A DNA stretch of 64,000 bases, from assembly GCA_041752115.1 (NCBI GenBank), contig JBGSHS010000450.1, forward strand, positions 1 through 64,000, written 5' to 3'. Origin of the DNA: JAJRVM01 sp041752115. GTDB taxonomy: Bacteria > Planctomycetota > Planctomycetia > Pirellulales > Pirellulaceae. This document shows, piece by piece, positions 53,890 through 62,210 of this stretch. A model generated the notes under the pieces. The model was not told the origin of the DNA, searched no databases, and worked only from the letters and a program-made list of their open reading frames with translations. The translations under genes and the position numbers were made by a program. The stretch's first letter is position 1, and every line of letters starts with the position of its first letter.

Positions 53890-54225
53890 ATGTCTGATTA
53901 TACGACCGTGGCCAAAGTCGGCGAGATTCCTGAGGGTCAGGGAGTCGCCGTTCCTGTGGGAAACAAGATGGTAGCGGTTTTTAACGACCGCGGACAGTAT
54001 TTCGCCATCGACGACTGCTGCCCCCACATGGGCGCATCCCTGGCCGAAGGGGTGTTGGAAGACGGCGTGGTGGCCTGCCCCTGGCATGACTGGCGGTTCT
54101 GCGTCCATGACGGGACTTGGTGCGATAATCGTCGCATCAAGATCGAACACTATGATGTGCGGGTGCAGGGAGAGCAGATCCAGGTGCGAGTTGCCGACCA
54201 GGATCAGTCGCCGGCCGGCGGCTAA
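53890..54225 (+). CDS. Rieske [2Fe-2S] ferredoxin-like protein
   Basis: 111 residues from the ATG at 53890. Both cluster motifs are complete: CPHMGASL and CPWHDWRF (C-x-H and C-x2-H). The rest is a small beta-barrel (KVGEIPEGQGVAVPV; GTWCDNRRIKIEHYDVRV), like the NirD-type or toluene dioxygenase ferredoxins. It is soluble and not membrane-anchored. There is no reductase or oxygenase gene next to it. It probably passes electrons to an unlinked enzyme. Confidence 0.93.
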   Translation: MSDYTTVAKVGEIPEGQGVAVPVGNKMVAVFNDRGQYFAIDDCCPHMGASLAEGVLEDGVVACPWHDWRFCVHDGTWCDNRRIKIEHYDVRVQGEQIQVRVADQDQSPAGG

Positions 54226-54511
54226 CGTGTCAATGCCCGTGTGCGTTCCGGAAATGCGTCGGCGGCGCGACGCTGCCAGTCTGAGAGTCGGACCAGGGTC
54301 CTCAGAACATCGCACAAGCAGCCGCCGAATGAAGAGAATGCATGGCGTGAGCGACGGTCGAGCAACTGCCGAGGAGCGCGATCGCGATTCTCCCGTGTGG
54401 TAATCGGACATTCCTTGTTCGTTAAATGCGGTTCAGACGCCTCCGTGACCAAGCCTGCCAGCGGTTCAGGCCGAGTGAGTTGCTGGACGACCCATGTTGT
54501 TTGTCTTGTTG

Positions 54512-55198
54512 CTACAGCGACACCGTTCCGCCCGGTTCCAGCACGACAGGTTCGGCCTCTGTCTGCGAGCGAACCATCTCAGCCCACATGCCAGCGTCCT
54601 GTTGGATGGGGGGCCACGTATTGAAATGGTTCGGGACCACCCGCTTCGGACCGATCAGCTTGATTGCCTCGATCGAGTCCTCTGGACCCATGGTAAACAG
54701 ATCGCCGATCGGAAGAACCGCCAGATCGACTCCGCCGCGGCCGATCAGTTTCATGTCGGAGAAGAGAGCCGTGTCGCACGCGAAATAGATCGTGCCGTCG
54801 GTTGTCGTCAGCAGGAAGCCAGCCGGACTGCCACCGTCGGACCCGTCGGGGAGCTGCGAGCTGTGCCAGGCGACAGTCATCTTGACCGTGCCAAAAGGAA
54901 GCGTTGTCTTGCCTCCCAGATTCATTCCCACCGACTGCTCGATCCTGTGTTTCTGCGCCAGCCACTGAGTGATTTCGAAATTCGCCACCACGGTTGCACC
55001 GGTTCGGCGAGCGATCTCAGCTACGTCGGCCACGTGATCAAAATGTCCATGCGATACAAGGATGAAATGAGCATCCACATCGGCAGCCCTGATCGGCGCT
55101 GTGGGAGAATCGTTGAGGAACGGATCGAGCAGCACAGTCGTGTCATCGATACGCACGGACCAGGTGCCGTGGCCCAACCATGTCAATTCTGTAGCCAT
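54512..55198 (-). CDS. UPF0173 metal-dependent hydrolase (metallo-beta-lactamase fold)
   Basis: 228 residues from the ATG at 55198, with GGAGGAG 6-9 bases upstream. The first metal site is LVSHGHFDHVADV (H-x-H-x-D-H), the N-terminal LTWLGHGTWSV and the C-terminal LIGPKRVVPNHFNTWPPIQ match UPF0173 proteins. Other metal ligands lie in WHSSQLPDGSDGG and FACDTALFSDM. The family is of unknown specificity. It stands alone between the Rieske gene and pgi. Confidence 0.88.
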   Translation of the reverse strand: MATELTWLGHGTWSVRIDDTTVLLDPFLNDSPTAPIRAADVDAHFILVSHGHFDHVADVAEIARRTGATVVANFEITQWLAQKHRIEQSVGMNLGGKTTLPFGTVKMTVAWHSSQLPDGSDGGSPAGFLLTTTDGTIYFACDTALFSDMKLIGRGGVDLAVLPIGDLFTMGPEDSIEAIKLIGPKRVVPNHFNTWPPIQQDAGMWAEMVRSQTEAEPVVLEPGGTVSL

Positions 55199-55391
55199 GA
55201 TTTGTCTCCTCCGAATTGTGCGAAGTGCCCGAGGCTCGTGACAGGACACCGATCGGCCTGTCGGTCTCGCCGGTGTGTTCAGTCGAGAGCGATGCTGCAG
55301 ACAGATGAGGGGAGTCGGCCGGCAGCCGGCGAAGTCGCTCACCGCCTGCGCGGGACGATTGATCCGCTCCTGCCTCAGCCGAAGTGATGGC

Positions 55392-56822
55392 CTACGCTCC
55401 CTCCTGCAGGATCCGATTCATATTCTTCTTGTAGGCTTCGACGCCAGGTTGTCCATAGGGATTGATGCCCAGCAACCGCCCCTCCACGACGGTCGCAAGC
55501 ATCATCATCTGGAAGAACTGGCCTAGGGCGAACTCATCGACCTGCGGCAGATGGATGTTGGCCGTCGGACGTCCTCCCTCACGGTACGCCTGATTGGTTC
55601 CTGCGATCGCCGCATTCATGATCTCAGGCAGCGTGCGGTTCGCATGCACGTTCAATCCATCCTGATCCAGATCGCTCCGCCCCACCGCCAGCGGATCGGC
55701 GCGCCACTGGTCGACGATGAGATTCGTGTGCAATTTGTCCAGTCGACCTTCCTGATGCTGCTGAGCCCGCGAATGCAGGTCGCGGGTGTTGACGGCGGTG
55801 ATGGGAGTGGCTCCCAGTTCCTGCTTGCCCAGACTTTCCGCCAGGAGCTGGTCGTACCACAAGCCGACCGCCTCGAGCGCCTTGGACCAGACGGACAGCA
55901 CGCGAATTGTGACCTGGCGCTGGACTTCCAGCAGATGGCACACCCCCACATACTGCAGCACCACGTTGTCACGCACCGGCGCTGTTCGAAAATGCTCGTT
56001 CATGGCCACTGCGCCTTCGAGCAGTCGCCGCACATCCAGGCCCAGAATCGCCGCCGGCAGAAGTCCCACCGGGGACAGGACCGAGAACCGACCACCTACC
56101 CCGTCGGGCACCGAAAATACTTCACGGCACCGCAGCGCCTTCGCCAGATTGAACAACTTGCCACTCTGGCCAGTGACAGGAACCACCAATTCGGACAACA
56201 GATCTGTCTGGTTGCCGCACGATTGACGCAGGGCAGCCAGGAATTGACGCAGTGCGACGGCCGTCTCGAGCGTTCCGCCGCTCTTGCTGATCACGACGAT
56301 GCCCCAACGTTGGTCGAGTGGCGCGGCCTGGGATCCACCCCCCAGTAAGTGGAGCAAGCCCTGCGTGGCATCATTGTCAACGTTGTTCCCTTCGAAATAC
56401 ATGCGCGGGCGGCCGCCACGCTGTCCGCGATCCAATTCGTTGAAGTACGGCTGACAGCAAGCGTCCATCAACGCGCGGGCCCCCATGTACGAACCGCCGA
56501 TTCCCAGCACGACAACTCGGTCGACGGTGTCCCCGAATCGTTTGGCGGTTTCCAGGATTCGGCCTAGCTCGCTGGAACCGCGGGAACTGCGGTAATCGGC
56601 CAGAATTTTTTCCGGGAGCGGGAAGAAGCCAGCGTCCAATGGTTGTTGGGCTGCCGGGATGGTCGCCGGACTGGCGAACTGAGCCGCGTCAACCTCCACG
56701 ACTTCATGCCGCGCCTGTTCCAGTTTCGGTTCCAATTGTTCGAGTTGCTGTGGCGTGATCCCCGTCTCGTTGAGGAACACACCGGAGGGATCGTATTGGA
56801 TTAACGAATTCGCGCTAGTCAT
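55392..56822 (-). CDS. pgi: Glucose-6-phosphate isomerase
   Basis: 476 residues from the ATG at 56822; a GTG at 56828 is possible. It converts glucose-6-phosphate to fructose-6-phosphate. The SIS-type sugar-phosphate binding region reads VVVLGIGGSYMGARALMDAC and VVISKSGGTLETAV. The active-site Glu lies near LLPAAILGLDV and VGLWYDQLLAESLGKQ. The C-terminal part has LPQVDEFALGQFFQMM, and Lys near the end fits the catalytic lysine of the ring-opening step. The gene is divergent from apgM, so two glycolytic genes face away from each other across a 370-base region. Confidence 0.92.
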   Translation of the reverse strand: MTSANSLIQYDPSGVFLNETGITPQQLEQLEPKLEQARHEVVEVDAAQFASPATIPAAQQPLDAGFFPLPEKILADYRSSRGSSELGRILETAKRFGDTVDRVVVLGIGGSYMGARALMDACCQPYFNELDRGQRGGRPRMYFEGNNVDNDATQGLLHLLGGGSQAAPLDQRWGIVVISKSGGTLETAVALRQFLAALRQSCGNQTDLLSELVVPVTGQSGKLFNLAKALRCREVFSVPDGVGGRFSVLSPVGLLPAAILGLDVRRLLEGAVAMNEHFRTAPVRDNVVLQYVGVCHLLEVQRQVTIRVLSVWSKALEAVGLWYDQLLAESLGKQELGATPITAVNTRDLHSRAQQHQEGRLDKLHTNLIVDQWRADPLAVGRSDLDQDGLNVHANRTLPEIMNAAIAGTNQAYREGGRPTANIHLPQVDEFALGQFFQMMMLATVVEGRLLGINPYGQPGVEAYKKNMNRILQEGA

Positions 56823-57192
56823 GATCACCGGTCCTCTGCCAATACTTCAGTCCTCGCTACGTGCGGCGCCGCTCAGGCAAGACATCGTTCTAGCCCACAC
56901 GGTGGAAATCTACCAGCGGTCGACTGGCCGCGGATGCGATCTTTGGGGTCGGGGGTTGGGAGTGGCGGAGCATGACAGGAACAAGAAAAGGATTGGTCGC
57001 CGCCTTGTGCAGAAGCATCATTCTGATAACACATGGATATTCGAGGACCTGAACCTCCGCTGGTGGCTGGACCGCCAGGCAACAGGGGAGACCGCTGACT
57101 TTGGTGCGCCGAGCAATGGTCGCTGACGGGAGAAGAACGTGTGCGCATCGTGCGCACATCCGCCAGTTAACACAGTAAGAGAGAGCTGAAAG
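56823..57192. other. Intergenic region between pgi and apgM
   Basis: About 370 bases between divergent genes. It must contain both promoters. The sequence GTTAACACAGTAAG just before apgM is AT-richer; no clear regulatory motif was recognised. Confidence 0.4.
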
Positions 57193-58398
57193 ATGGATAT
57201 TCAAGAACTGATGCGTCAGCTTCACACCAAGAACGATTCCAAAATTGTCATGCTCGTAGCCGACGGGCTGGGAGGTTTGCCGCTCACCCCCGCTGGTCCG
57301 ACGGAGTTGGAGGCTGCTCACACACCCAATCTGGATCAGTTGGCAGCGCGAGGAGTCCAGGGAGCCAGCATTCCGGTTCTACCGGGCATTACTCCGGGGA
57401 GTGGACCAGGGCATTTGGGGCTGTTCGGGTACGACCCGCTGCAATTCGTGATTGGACGAGGTGCGTTGGAGGCGACAGGAGTCGGATTCGAGCTTCAGCC
57501 GGGCGACGTGGCGGTGCGGTGCAACTTCTGCACGCTCGATGCCGCCGGGAATATCTCGGACCGGCGGGCTGGACGCATTGCGACCGAGGAAAGCGGGCCG
57601 TTGGCGATTTCGCTGCGCAAGATTGCCATCCCAGGGATCGAGTTGTTTGTGGAGCCAGTGAAGGAACATCGATTTGTGATTGTGTTTCGAGGCGAGGGTC
57701 TGGAGGGGCAAGTCGCGGATACGGATCCTCAGGTGACAGGCCGTCCGCCGCTTGACCCGGTTGCCAACGAGCCAGGAAGTGAGAAGACGGCGGAGATCGC
57801 GATTGAGTTTCTGCGACAGGCCCGCACGCTGCTGCAAGGTCACCCGAAGGCGAATTTCCTGACCATGCGCGGATTTGCTGCCAAGCCCCACCTTCCGCCG
57901 TATCAAGAGGTGTACGGGCTGCGCGCTGCGGCGATTGCCGTCTATCCCATGTACAAAGGTCTGGCCCGGCTCGTAGGAATGGACATTGTTGGCGAAGCCA
58001 CCACCCTCGACGAACAAGTGGATCTGCTGGAGAAGCATTGGAACGAATACGACTTCTTCTTCGTACACTTCAAGTACACAGACAGCACCGGCGAAGATGG
58101 CAATTATGAGATGAAAGTGAAGCGGACGGAGCAGTTCGACGCGATCATTCCGCGTGTCACAGCGCTCAAACCCGACGTGCTCGTTGTCACAGGCGATCAT
58201 AGCACGCCGGCTTTTCTGAAGAGCCACAGCTGGCATGCGGTTCCAACCCTGCTGGTCTCCAACTGCTGCCGCCCCGACCAACATCAGACGTTTGGCGAAC
58301 GCACCTGTGTGACCGGTGGTTTGGGCCAGTTCGAAGCCAAGTATTTGATGTCGCTGGCCATGGCTAACGCGGGTCGCCTCGGGAAATATGGAGCGTAG
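57193..58398 (+). CDS. apgM: 2,3-bisphosphoglycerate-independent phosphoglycerate mutase, archaeal type
   Basis: 401 residues. It interconverts 3- and 2-phosphoglycerate. The N-terminus KIVMLVADGLGGLP carries the first metal Asp of the alkaline phosphatase fold. The nucleophile Ser is in TPGSGPGHLGLFGYDP, then RCNFCTLDAAGNISDRRAGRI, VHFKYTDSTGEDGNYEMKV and VTGDHSTPAF, whose His is a metal ligand, complete the site. These match archaeal-type ApgM rather than GpmI. It is divergent from pgi. Confidence 0.94.
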   Translation: MDIQELMRQLHTKNDSKIVMLVADGLGGLPLTPAGPTELEAAHTPNLDQLAARGVQGASIPVLPGITPGSGPGHLGLFGYDPLQFVIGRGALEATGVGFELQPGDVAVRCNFCTLDAAGNISDRRAGRIATEESGPLAISLRKIAIPGIELFVEPVKEHRFVIVFRGEGLEGQVADTDPQVTGRPPLDPVANEPGSEKTAEIAIEFLRQARTLLQGHPKANFLTMRGFAAKPHLPPYQEVYGLRAAAIAVYPMYKGLARLVGMDIVGEATTLDEQVDLLEKHWNEYDFFFVHFKYTDSTGEDGNYEMKVKRTEQFDAIIPRVTALKPDVLVVTGDHSTPAFLKSHSWHAVPTLLVSNCCRPDQHQTFGERTCVTGGLGQFEAKYLMSLAMANAGRLGKYGA

Positions 58399-58528
58399 TC
58401 AGCCGATGGACCAGAAAGGGTGAAGTCAGCTCACGATCGTCTGATGCGTCCGCCGGGATCGGCAGGGCCAGGGCACTTGGGTCCTGCCGGTGAAGGGCGT
58501 GCGCCAGACGCGTGGCAGGAGGTTCGAG

Positions 58529-59167
58529 ATGGTATCAGTTCATCACTCGGCAACGCGACGCCGGGGGATAGCCTGGCTGTGGGTGACCATGGTCGTCGGA
58601 TGTGGCCAACCATCGGCAGGTCCCTCGGTAGTCCCGCCGCCGCCAGGGCAACAAACTTCCCAACAGGTTGGAACGGACCAGCAAAGGGAACTGGCTCGCG
58701 CGGCCCAGAAGGATCTGTTCGAACAGTTGTCAGGCCGTTTGCTCGCAGTTCTGTCCGACGGTGGACCGGTGCAGGCGATCGAGGTCTGCAGCCGCGAGGC
58801 CCTCGAGCTCACACAACGCGTTGGCCAGCAACGGAGTGTCCGCTTGGGACGCACGTCATTTCGTTTGCGCAATGCTGAGAATGCCCCCCCCGCCTGGGCG
58901 GCGGACCTGGTCCGGCGTCGTGTGGTCGATCCGCAGTTTGTGGAATTGCCCGAGGGTGCATTAGGGGCGTTGTTGCCGATTCATCTCAAAGAGACCTGTC
59001 TCGTGTGTCACGGGCCCAAGGACCAGATCCCGGACGACGTGAGGCGGGCGTTGGCGGAGCACTATCCGGCTGACCAGGCTACCGGATTCGAACTCGATGC
59101 GCTGCGCGGTTGGTTCTGGATCGAGGTGCCAGAACTGGGCGGAAACCCGGAAACGCCGGCCCGCTGA
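58529..59167 (+). CDS. DUF3365 (Tll0287-like) haem-type lipoprotein
   Basis: 212 residues from the ATG at 58529 (AGGAGG 6 bases upstream). A lipoprotein signal (AWLWVTMVVGC) targets it to the envelope. The mature part has the family's helical body (QDLFEQLSGRLLAVLSD and AIEVCSREALELTQRV) and a c-type haem motif, CLVCHG, near the end (C-x2-C-H). This pattern matches DUF3365 proteins, thought to bind haem and sense or transfer electrons. Immediately after its stop codon, the same reading frame continues into the fragment described next. Confidence 0.83.
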   Translation: MVSVHHSATRRRGIAWLWVTMVVGCGQPSAGPSVVPPPPGQQTSQQVGTDQQRELARAAQKDLFEQLSGRLLAVLSDGGPVQAIEVCSREALELTQRVGQQRSVRLGRTSFRLRNAENAPPAWAADLVRRRVVDPQFVELPEGALGALLPIHLKETCLVCHGPKDQIPDDVRRALAEHYPADQATGFELDALRGWFWIEVPELGGNPETPAR

Positions 59168-59545
59168 AGATTCTCCGGGCACTGGCAGCACCTGCTGAGT
59201 GACGGCGTACACGACGCCCCTGCTCTGGCCGTGGCGTCAGATGGCATTGCCATGGGCGCCACGGGGAATGGCGTCGCGTGGGAAACGGCCGACGTCGTTC
59301 TGATGACGGACGATCGGTCACGGATTCCTAGTTACTGTCGCGTCAAGCCGCCAGACGCGTCGTATCATTCGGAAAACCTCTGGTATGCTCTGGGAGTTGT
59401 TCTCTTTCTTCTTTCCGTAGCGCTCCTGGGATGGGCCGGCATCGGCGTGGCGATTGTGCTGCACGAAGGAAGTGCGCTCTTGGTGGTGGGAAAGGCTTTG
59501 TGGCTGCTTCGATTTCGAGGTGACACGTTGATCGCTTCCGAGTGA
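59168..59545 (+). pseudogene. 5'-truncated C-terminal fragment of a P1B-type metal ATPase
   Basis: In-frame reading after the DUF3365 stop gives SDGVHDAPALAVASDGIAMG, which is the GDGVNDAPAL hinge motif of P-type ATPases with changes (GDG to SDG, VND to VHD). Then follow ETADVVLMTDDRSRIP, two hydrophobic segments (YALGVVLFLLSVALLGWAG) and VLHEGSALLVVGKALWLLRF. This is the C-terminal end of Zn/Cd/Cu-type ATPases. The catalytic DKTGT region and earlier membrane helices are absent; DUF3365 occupies that place. About 120 residues remain open, from a GTG at 59231 if anything is made. I treat it as a decayed remnant rather than a gene. Confidence 0.85.
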
Positions 59546-59782
59546 GAAGTGTTCGCGAAATCCGAAAAAACCGCTTCCCAAACCGCACCGACGGCAGGAT
59601 TTTTTCTTTGAGGCTGGACGTCCGTTTTCGAGTTGCTAAGATGAGACCGAAAGCTCAGGAGACGTGACACACGTAACGCTCGATCGGGTTCCTGCGGGGT
59701 GCGCGGGGACGATTCTGGAAACGGGCGGACGTGACAACTATGCCGTAACAGAAATTCGAATTCGATTCAGTCGACGCTCAAG

Positions 59783-59856
59783 AACGGCGAGGCTGGCGAC
59801 GTGCTGACCGGGAGGGGACCTGCCTGGTTGGCCTATCGCTTGCCTCGCCGTTTTTT
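59783..59856 (+). terminator. Stem with T6 tail, intrinsic terminator or small RNA end
   Basis: The arms AACGGCGAGGC (59783-59793) and GCCTCGCCGTT (59842-59852) are perfect reverse complements, and the second runs into TTTTTT (59851-59856). The 48-base loop also contains GC-rich segments that may fold. On the plus strand it looks like an intrinsic terminator or the 3' end of a small RNA. Confidence 0.6.
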
Positions 59857-60002
59857 GTTGCGCTGCTGCGTTGTTGGGGAGGAGTGTGAGTGAATGCCGG
59901 CAGGTCTTCGGTGGGGCGATCTCCGGGACATTTTGGTGAGTGACACAGTCGCGGCACGGATTTCGCAACTGGCTGTGCCACGTTTGGCGGTGTGCGTGTG
60001 CC

Positions 60003-60059
60003 GAGTGCCGTTGAGAAGTTGAGTGCCGTTGTTGAGTGCCGTTGTTGAGTGCCGTGCAG
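60003..60059. repeat. Tandem 13-base repeats before the Dop-like gene
   Basis: The core GAGTGCCGT starts at 60003, 60021, 60034 and 60047 (steps of 18, 13 and 13 bases); the fuller unit is GAGTGCCGTTGTT. The repeats end about 70 bases upstream of the Dop-like start. The 13-base unit is not coding. They could be protein-binding sites. Confidence 0.65.
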
Positions 60060-60125
60060 AGGATGAGCCGGTCTGAGGCAGAGTCCTTGGGCCGGGGGAA
60101 CGGCGCGTAGTTGCGGGGGTTAGTT

Positions 60126-61736
60126 GTGAGCGATCCATTGCAGGATGTTTCCGAAAGACCAGATCCGGCGGAGGAAACGCGGGTTGCCAAGGTGATTGGT
60201 GCCGATGTGGAGTTGGGGAATTTCCTCCAAGGGTTGCGTGCGAGTCGCACGGGGCACTTGGCAGCCCGGGCGATTTTGCGTGAGGTGTCGGGCGTAGCCC
60301 GGAATTACGGCTACAGCGCACAGGATGCGTGTCGGAAGTTCCTGCCGTGTAATGGGGGATCAGCTTACATAGATCTGGACCACGCGGAGTTCCCCACTCC
60401 GGAAGTAATCAGCGCCATCGATTTTGTAGCGGTCTGGCATGCCACACTGCTGATCGCGCGTAAGGCGATGCGTGATGCGGCCAAACATCTTTCGGAACCA
60501 GGCCGACTGCAGATCCTGGTCAACAACAGTGACGGGCTGGGGCACTCGTACGGAAGTCACTGCAACGTCCTGATGACGCGCCGTGCTTTTGACAATCTGT
60601 TTCATCGCAAGCTGCACTACCAGCTATTTCTGGCCGCGTATCAGGCATCGAGTATCATTGTCACGGGACAGGGCAAAGTGGGGTCCGAAAACGGTGCACC
60701 CCCAGTCAACTATCAGATTTCCCAGCGGGCCGACTTCTTCGAGACGCACACCGGTCTGCAGACGACCTTTCATCGACCGCTTGTCAACACGCGTGATGAA
60801 CCGCTGTGTGGCCCGTTCACGGGCCCCGCTGCGCGAGCCCACCGTCTGGCTCGGCTGCACGTGATCTTCTACGACAGCAATTTGTGCCATGTGGCCTGTT
60901 TCCTGAAAGTGGGGGTACTGCAGATTATCACCGCCATGATTGAAGCGGAGCAGGTGAACATCGGCTTGATACTGGACGATCCCGTCGACGCGGTGATGCG
61001 GTGGAGCCACGATCCGACGCTTCAAACGCGTGTACGTCTGGCCGACGGCCGCGAACTGACTGCCGTGGAACATCAGCAGTTATTGCACGAGGAGGCCGGA
61101 GGGTTTGTGGCGCGGGGTGGATGTGAGGGGATTGTTCCCCACGCACAGCGGATCGTGGACAAGTGGGGTGAGGTGCTGCAGAAACTGGCACATCGCGACT
61201 TCAACGGCCTGGCTGGTTCGCTGGACTGGGTGCTCAAGCTGGCCAGTGTGCAGCGCGCTTTATCGACGCATCCACACCTGCGGTGGGATTCACTCGAAGT
61301 GAAACTGCTCGATCATTTATACAGCAGTCTGGATTCGGGCGACGGACTGTACTGGCTGCATGAGCAGGCGGGAGCCGTCGAGCGGATCGTGGAGCCTGCG
61401 GACGTGGAGCGGTTTGTGCACGAGCCTCCGAGCGACACGCGTGCCTGGACGCGTGCGATGTTATTGCGAGTGGCGGGCGGCGACCGGATTAACAACATCG
61501 ACTGGGATCGCATGACGTTTCGGCAGCCGGCGTCACACGGATGCGCCACATACAAGGTGCTGTGGATGCCAGATCCACGCCGACTGACGAAACAGGAAAC
61601 GCGTCACTTGTTCCGCGGCAATCGTTCGTTGGACGACATTGTCCGGGAGCTCGCCTGGCTGCAGGCACGCCCCTGGCCGGCAGATTGCGCGGGCACGCCA
61701 GCGTCAGCCGGTGCGGAACGTCTGGCGGCCCGATAA
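60126..61736 (+). CDS. Dop-like enzyme of the Pup ligase/deamidase fold
   Basis: 536 residues from the GTG at 60126 (GGGGG site about 7 bases upstream). The whole carboxylate-amine ligase-like fold of Dop/PafA can be followed. VIGADVELGN (residues 24-32) stands where Dop has I-G-I-E-T-E-Y-G. SAYIDLDHAEFPTPE (79-93) contains the expected catalytic Asp (about 83). LVNNSDGLGHSYGSHCN (131-147) matches N-N-T-D-x-x-G-x-S-Y-G-x-H-E-N but has Cys in place of Glu. ISQRADFFETHTGLQTTF (198-215) and VNTRDEP match Dop. RLHVIFYDSNLCHVACFLKVG also fits. Dop deamidates Pup Gln to Glu and removes Pup. Together with the small Gln-ending protein downstream it resembles dop-pup. Activity is inferred. Confidence 0.9.
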   Translation: MSDPLQDVSERPDPAEETRVAKVIGADVELGNFLQGLRASRTGHLAARAILREVSGVARNYGYSAQDACRKFLPCNGGSAYIDLDHAEFPTPEVISAIDFVAVWHATLLIARKAMRDAAKHLSEPGRLQILVNNSDGLGHSYGSHCNVLMTRRAFDNLFHRKLHYQLFLAAYQASSIIVTGQGKVGSENGAPPVNYQISQRADFFETHTGLQTTFHRPLVNTRDEPLCGPFTGPAARAHRLARLHVIFYDSNLCHVACFLKVGVLQIITAMIEAEQVNIGLILDDPVDAVMRWSHDPTLQTRVRLADGRELTAVEHQQLLHEEAGGFVARGGCEGIVPHAQRIVDKWGEVLQKLAHRDFNGLAGSLDWVLKLASVQRALSTHPHLRWDSLEVKLLDHLYSSLDSGDGLYWLHEQAGAVERIVEPADVERFVHEPPSDTRAWTRAMLLRVAGGDRINNIDWDRMTFRQPASHGCATYKVLWMPDPRRLTKQETRHLFRGNRSLDDIVRELAWLQARPWPADCAGTPASAGAERLAAR

Positions 61737-61931
61737 GTTGCCAATGTGTCGTGTGCGGGCGGGAGATGGAACACTGGGAGCAGGGTTGGATTCAGAGGGG
61801 GTGTTTGGTGCTGAACGTAGTGCGGGGGCAACGACGGCGGCAGGTTGATCTGTTGCGGCCGTGACTCGGCGGCGCCATGGTATGGTGGTGTGTTTTGGGT
61901 TGAGGTGAGTTCGAATTAGGAGGTGTGAGCA
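61737..61931. other. Spacer between the Dop-like gene and the Pup-like gene
   Basis: 195 bases in the same orientation as the flanking genes, without another gene. It ends with AGGAGG, a strong ribosome site for the Pup-like protein, which may therefore be translated at a high rate or transcribed separately. Confidence 0.6.
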
Positions 61932-62123
61932 ATGTTACTTCAAGAGAGATGCTGGGAAGAGATCGACAGCGATTACGAAGGTGAATCGACCGGCTCGCGA
62001 ACCAGCTGCCTGCTGCCTGATCGAGAGGACTATTATGGCGCGGTGGATGATGCCATCAGCCGGGCGATGAGTTCGAATTCCGAGCTCTTCCTCTTGCAGA
62101 TTGAACAGGAGAACGGTCAGTAG
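61932..62123 (+). CDS. Pup-like small acidic protein, candidate modifier ending in NGQ
   Basis: 63 residues, close to the size of mycobacterial Pup (64). The start is an ATG with AGGAGG 7 bases upstream. It has 15 acidic residues, 4 Arg and no Lys, so the net charge is strongly negative. The N-terminal 30 residues look disordered (IDSDYEGESTGSRTS). The C-terminal half (EDYYGAVDDAISRAM, ELFLLQIEQENGQ) could be helical. It ends in Asn-Gly-Gln; Pup ends in Gly-Gly-Gln or Gly-Gly-Glu, and Gln must be deamidated by Dop before ligation. It lies between a Dop-like and a PafA-like gene, in the order dop-pup-pafA. I do not recognise it as a UBact or Pup family member by sequence; the assignment is by context, size and C-terminus. 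Confidence 0.72.
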   Translation: MLLQERCWEEIDSDYEGESTGSRTSCLLPDREDYYGAVDDAISRAMSSNSELFLLQIEQENGQ

Positions 62124-62210
62124 GAATCGGGACGGACGGCTCGCTCGGCCAGGTCGCCAGATCGCGGCGGTGGCCTCTTCGCCGGCGGACGGAATTGGCG
62201 GAACACGCTC

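Larger units (their letters stand above)
59546..60125. other. Region upstream of the Dop-like gene
   Basis: About 580 bases with no credible gene. It holds a stem with a T-run and a set of tandem 13-base repeats (separate entries). It is probably the regulatory region of the Pup-like locus. Confidence 0.5.

Noticed and set aside
53773..54411. Minus-strand frame overlapping the Rieske gene
   Set aside because: It is the antisense of a gene with complete Rieske motifs and carries no family signature.
60003..60059. CRISPR-like array before the Dop-like gene
   Set aside because: The repeats are only 13 bases and contiguous, with no spacers; they are tandem repeats.
61932..62123. Naming the small protein UBact or Pup
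   Set aside because: Only size, charge, context and the C-terminal Gln agree. The internal sequence does not match those families in what I can recall, so a symbol would overstate the evidence.
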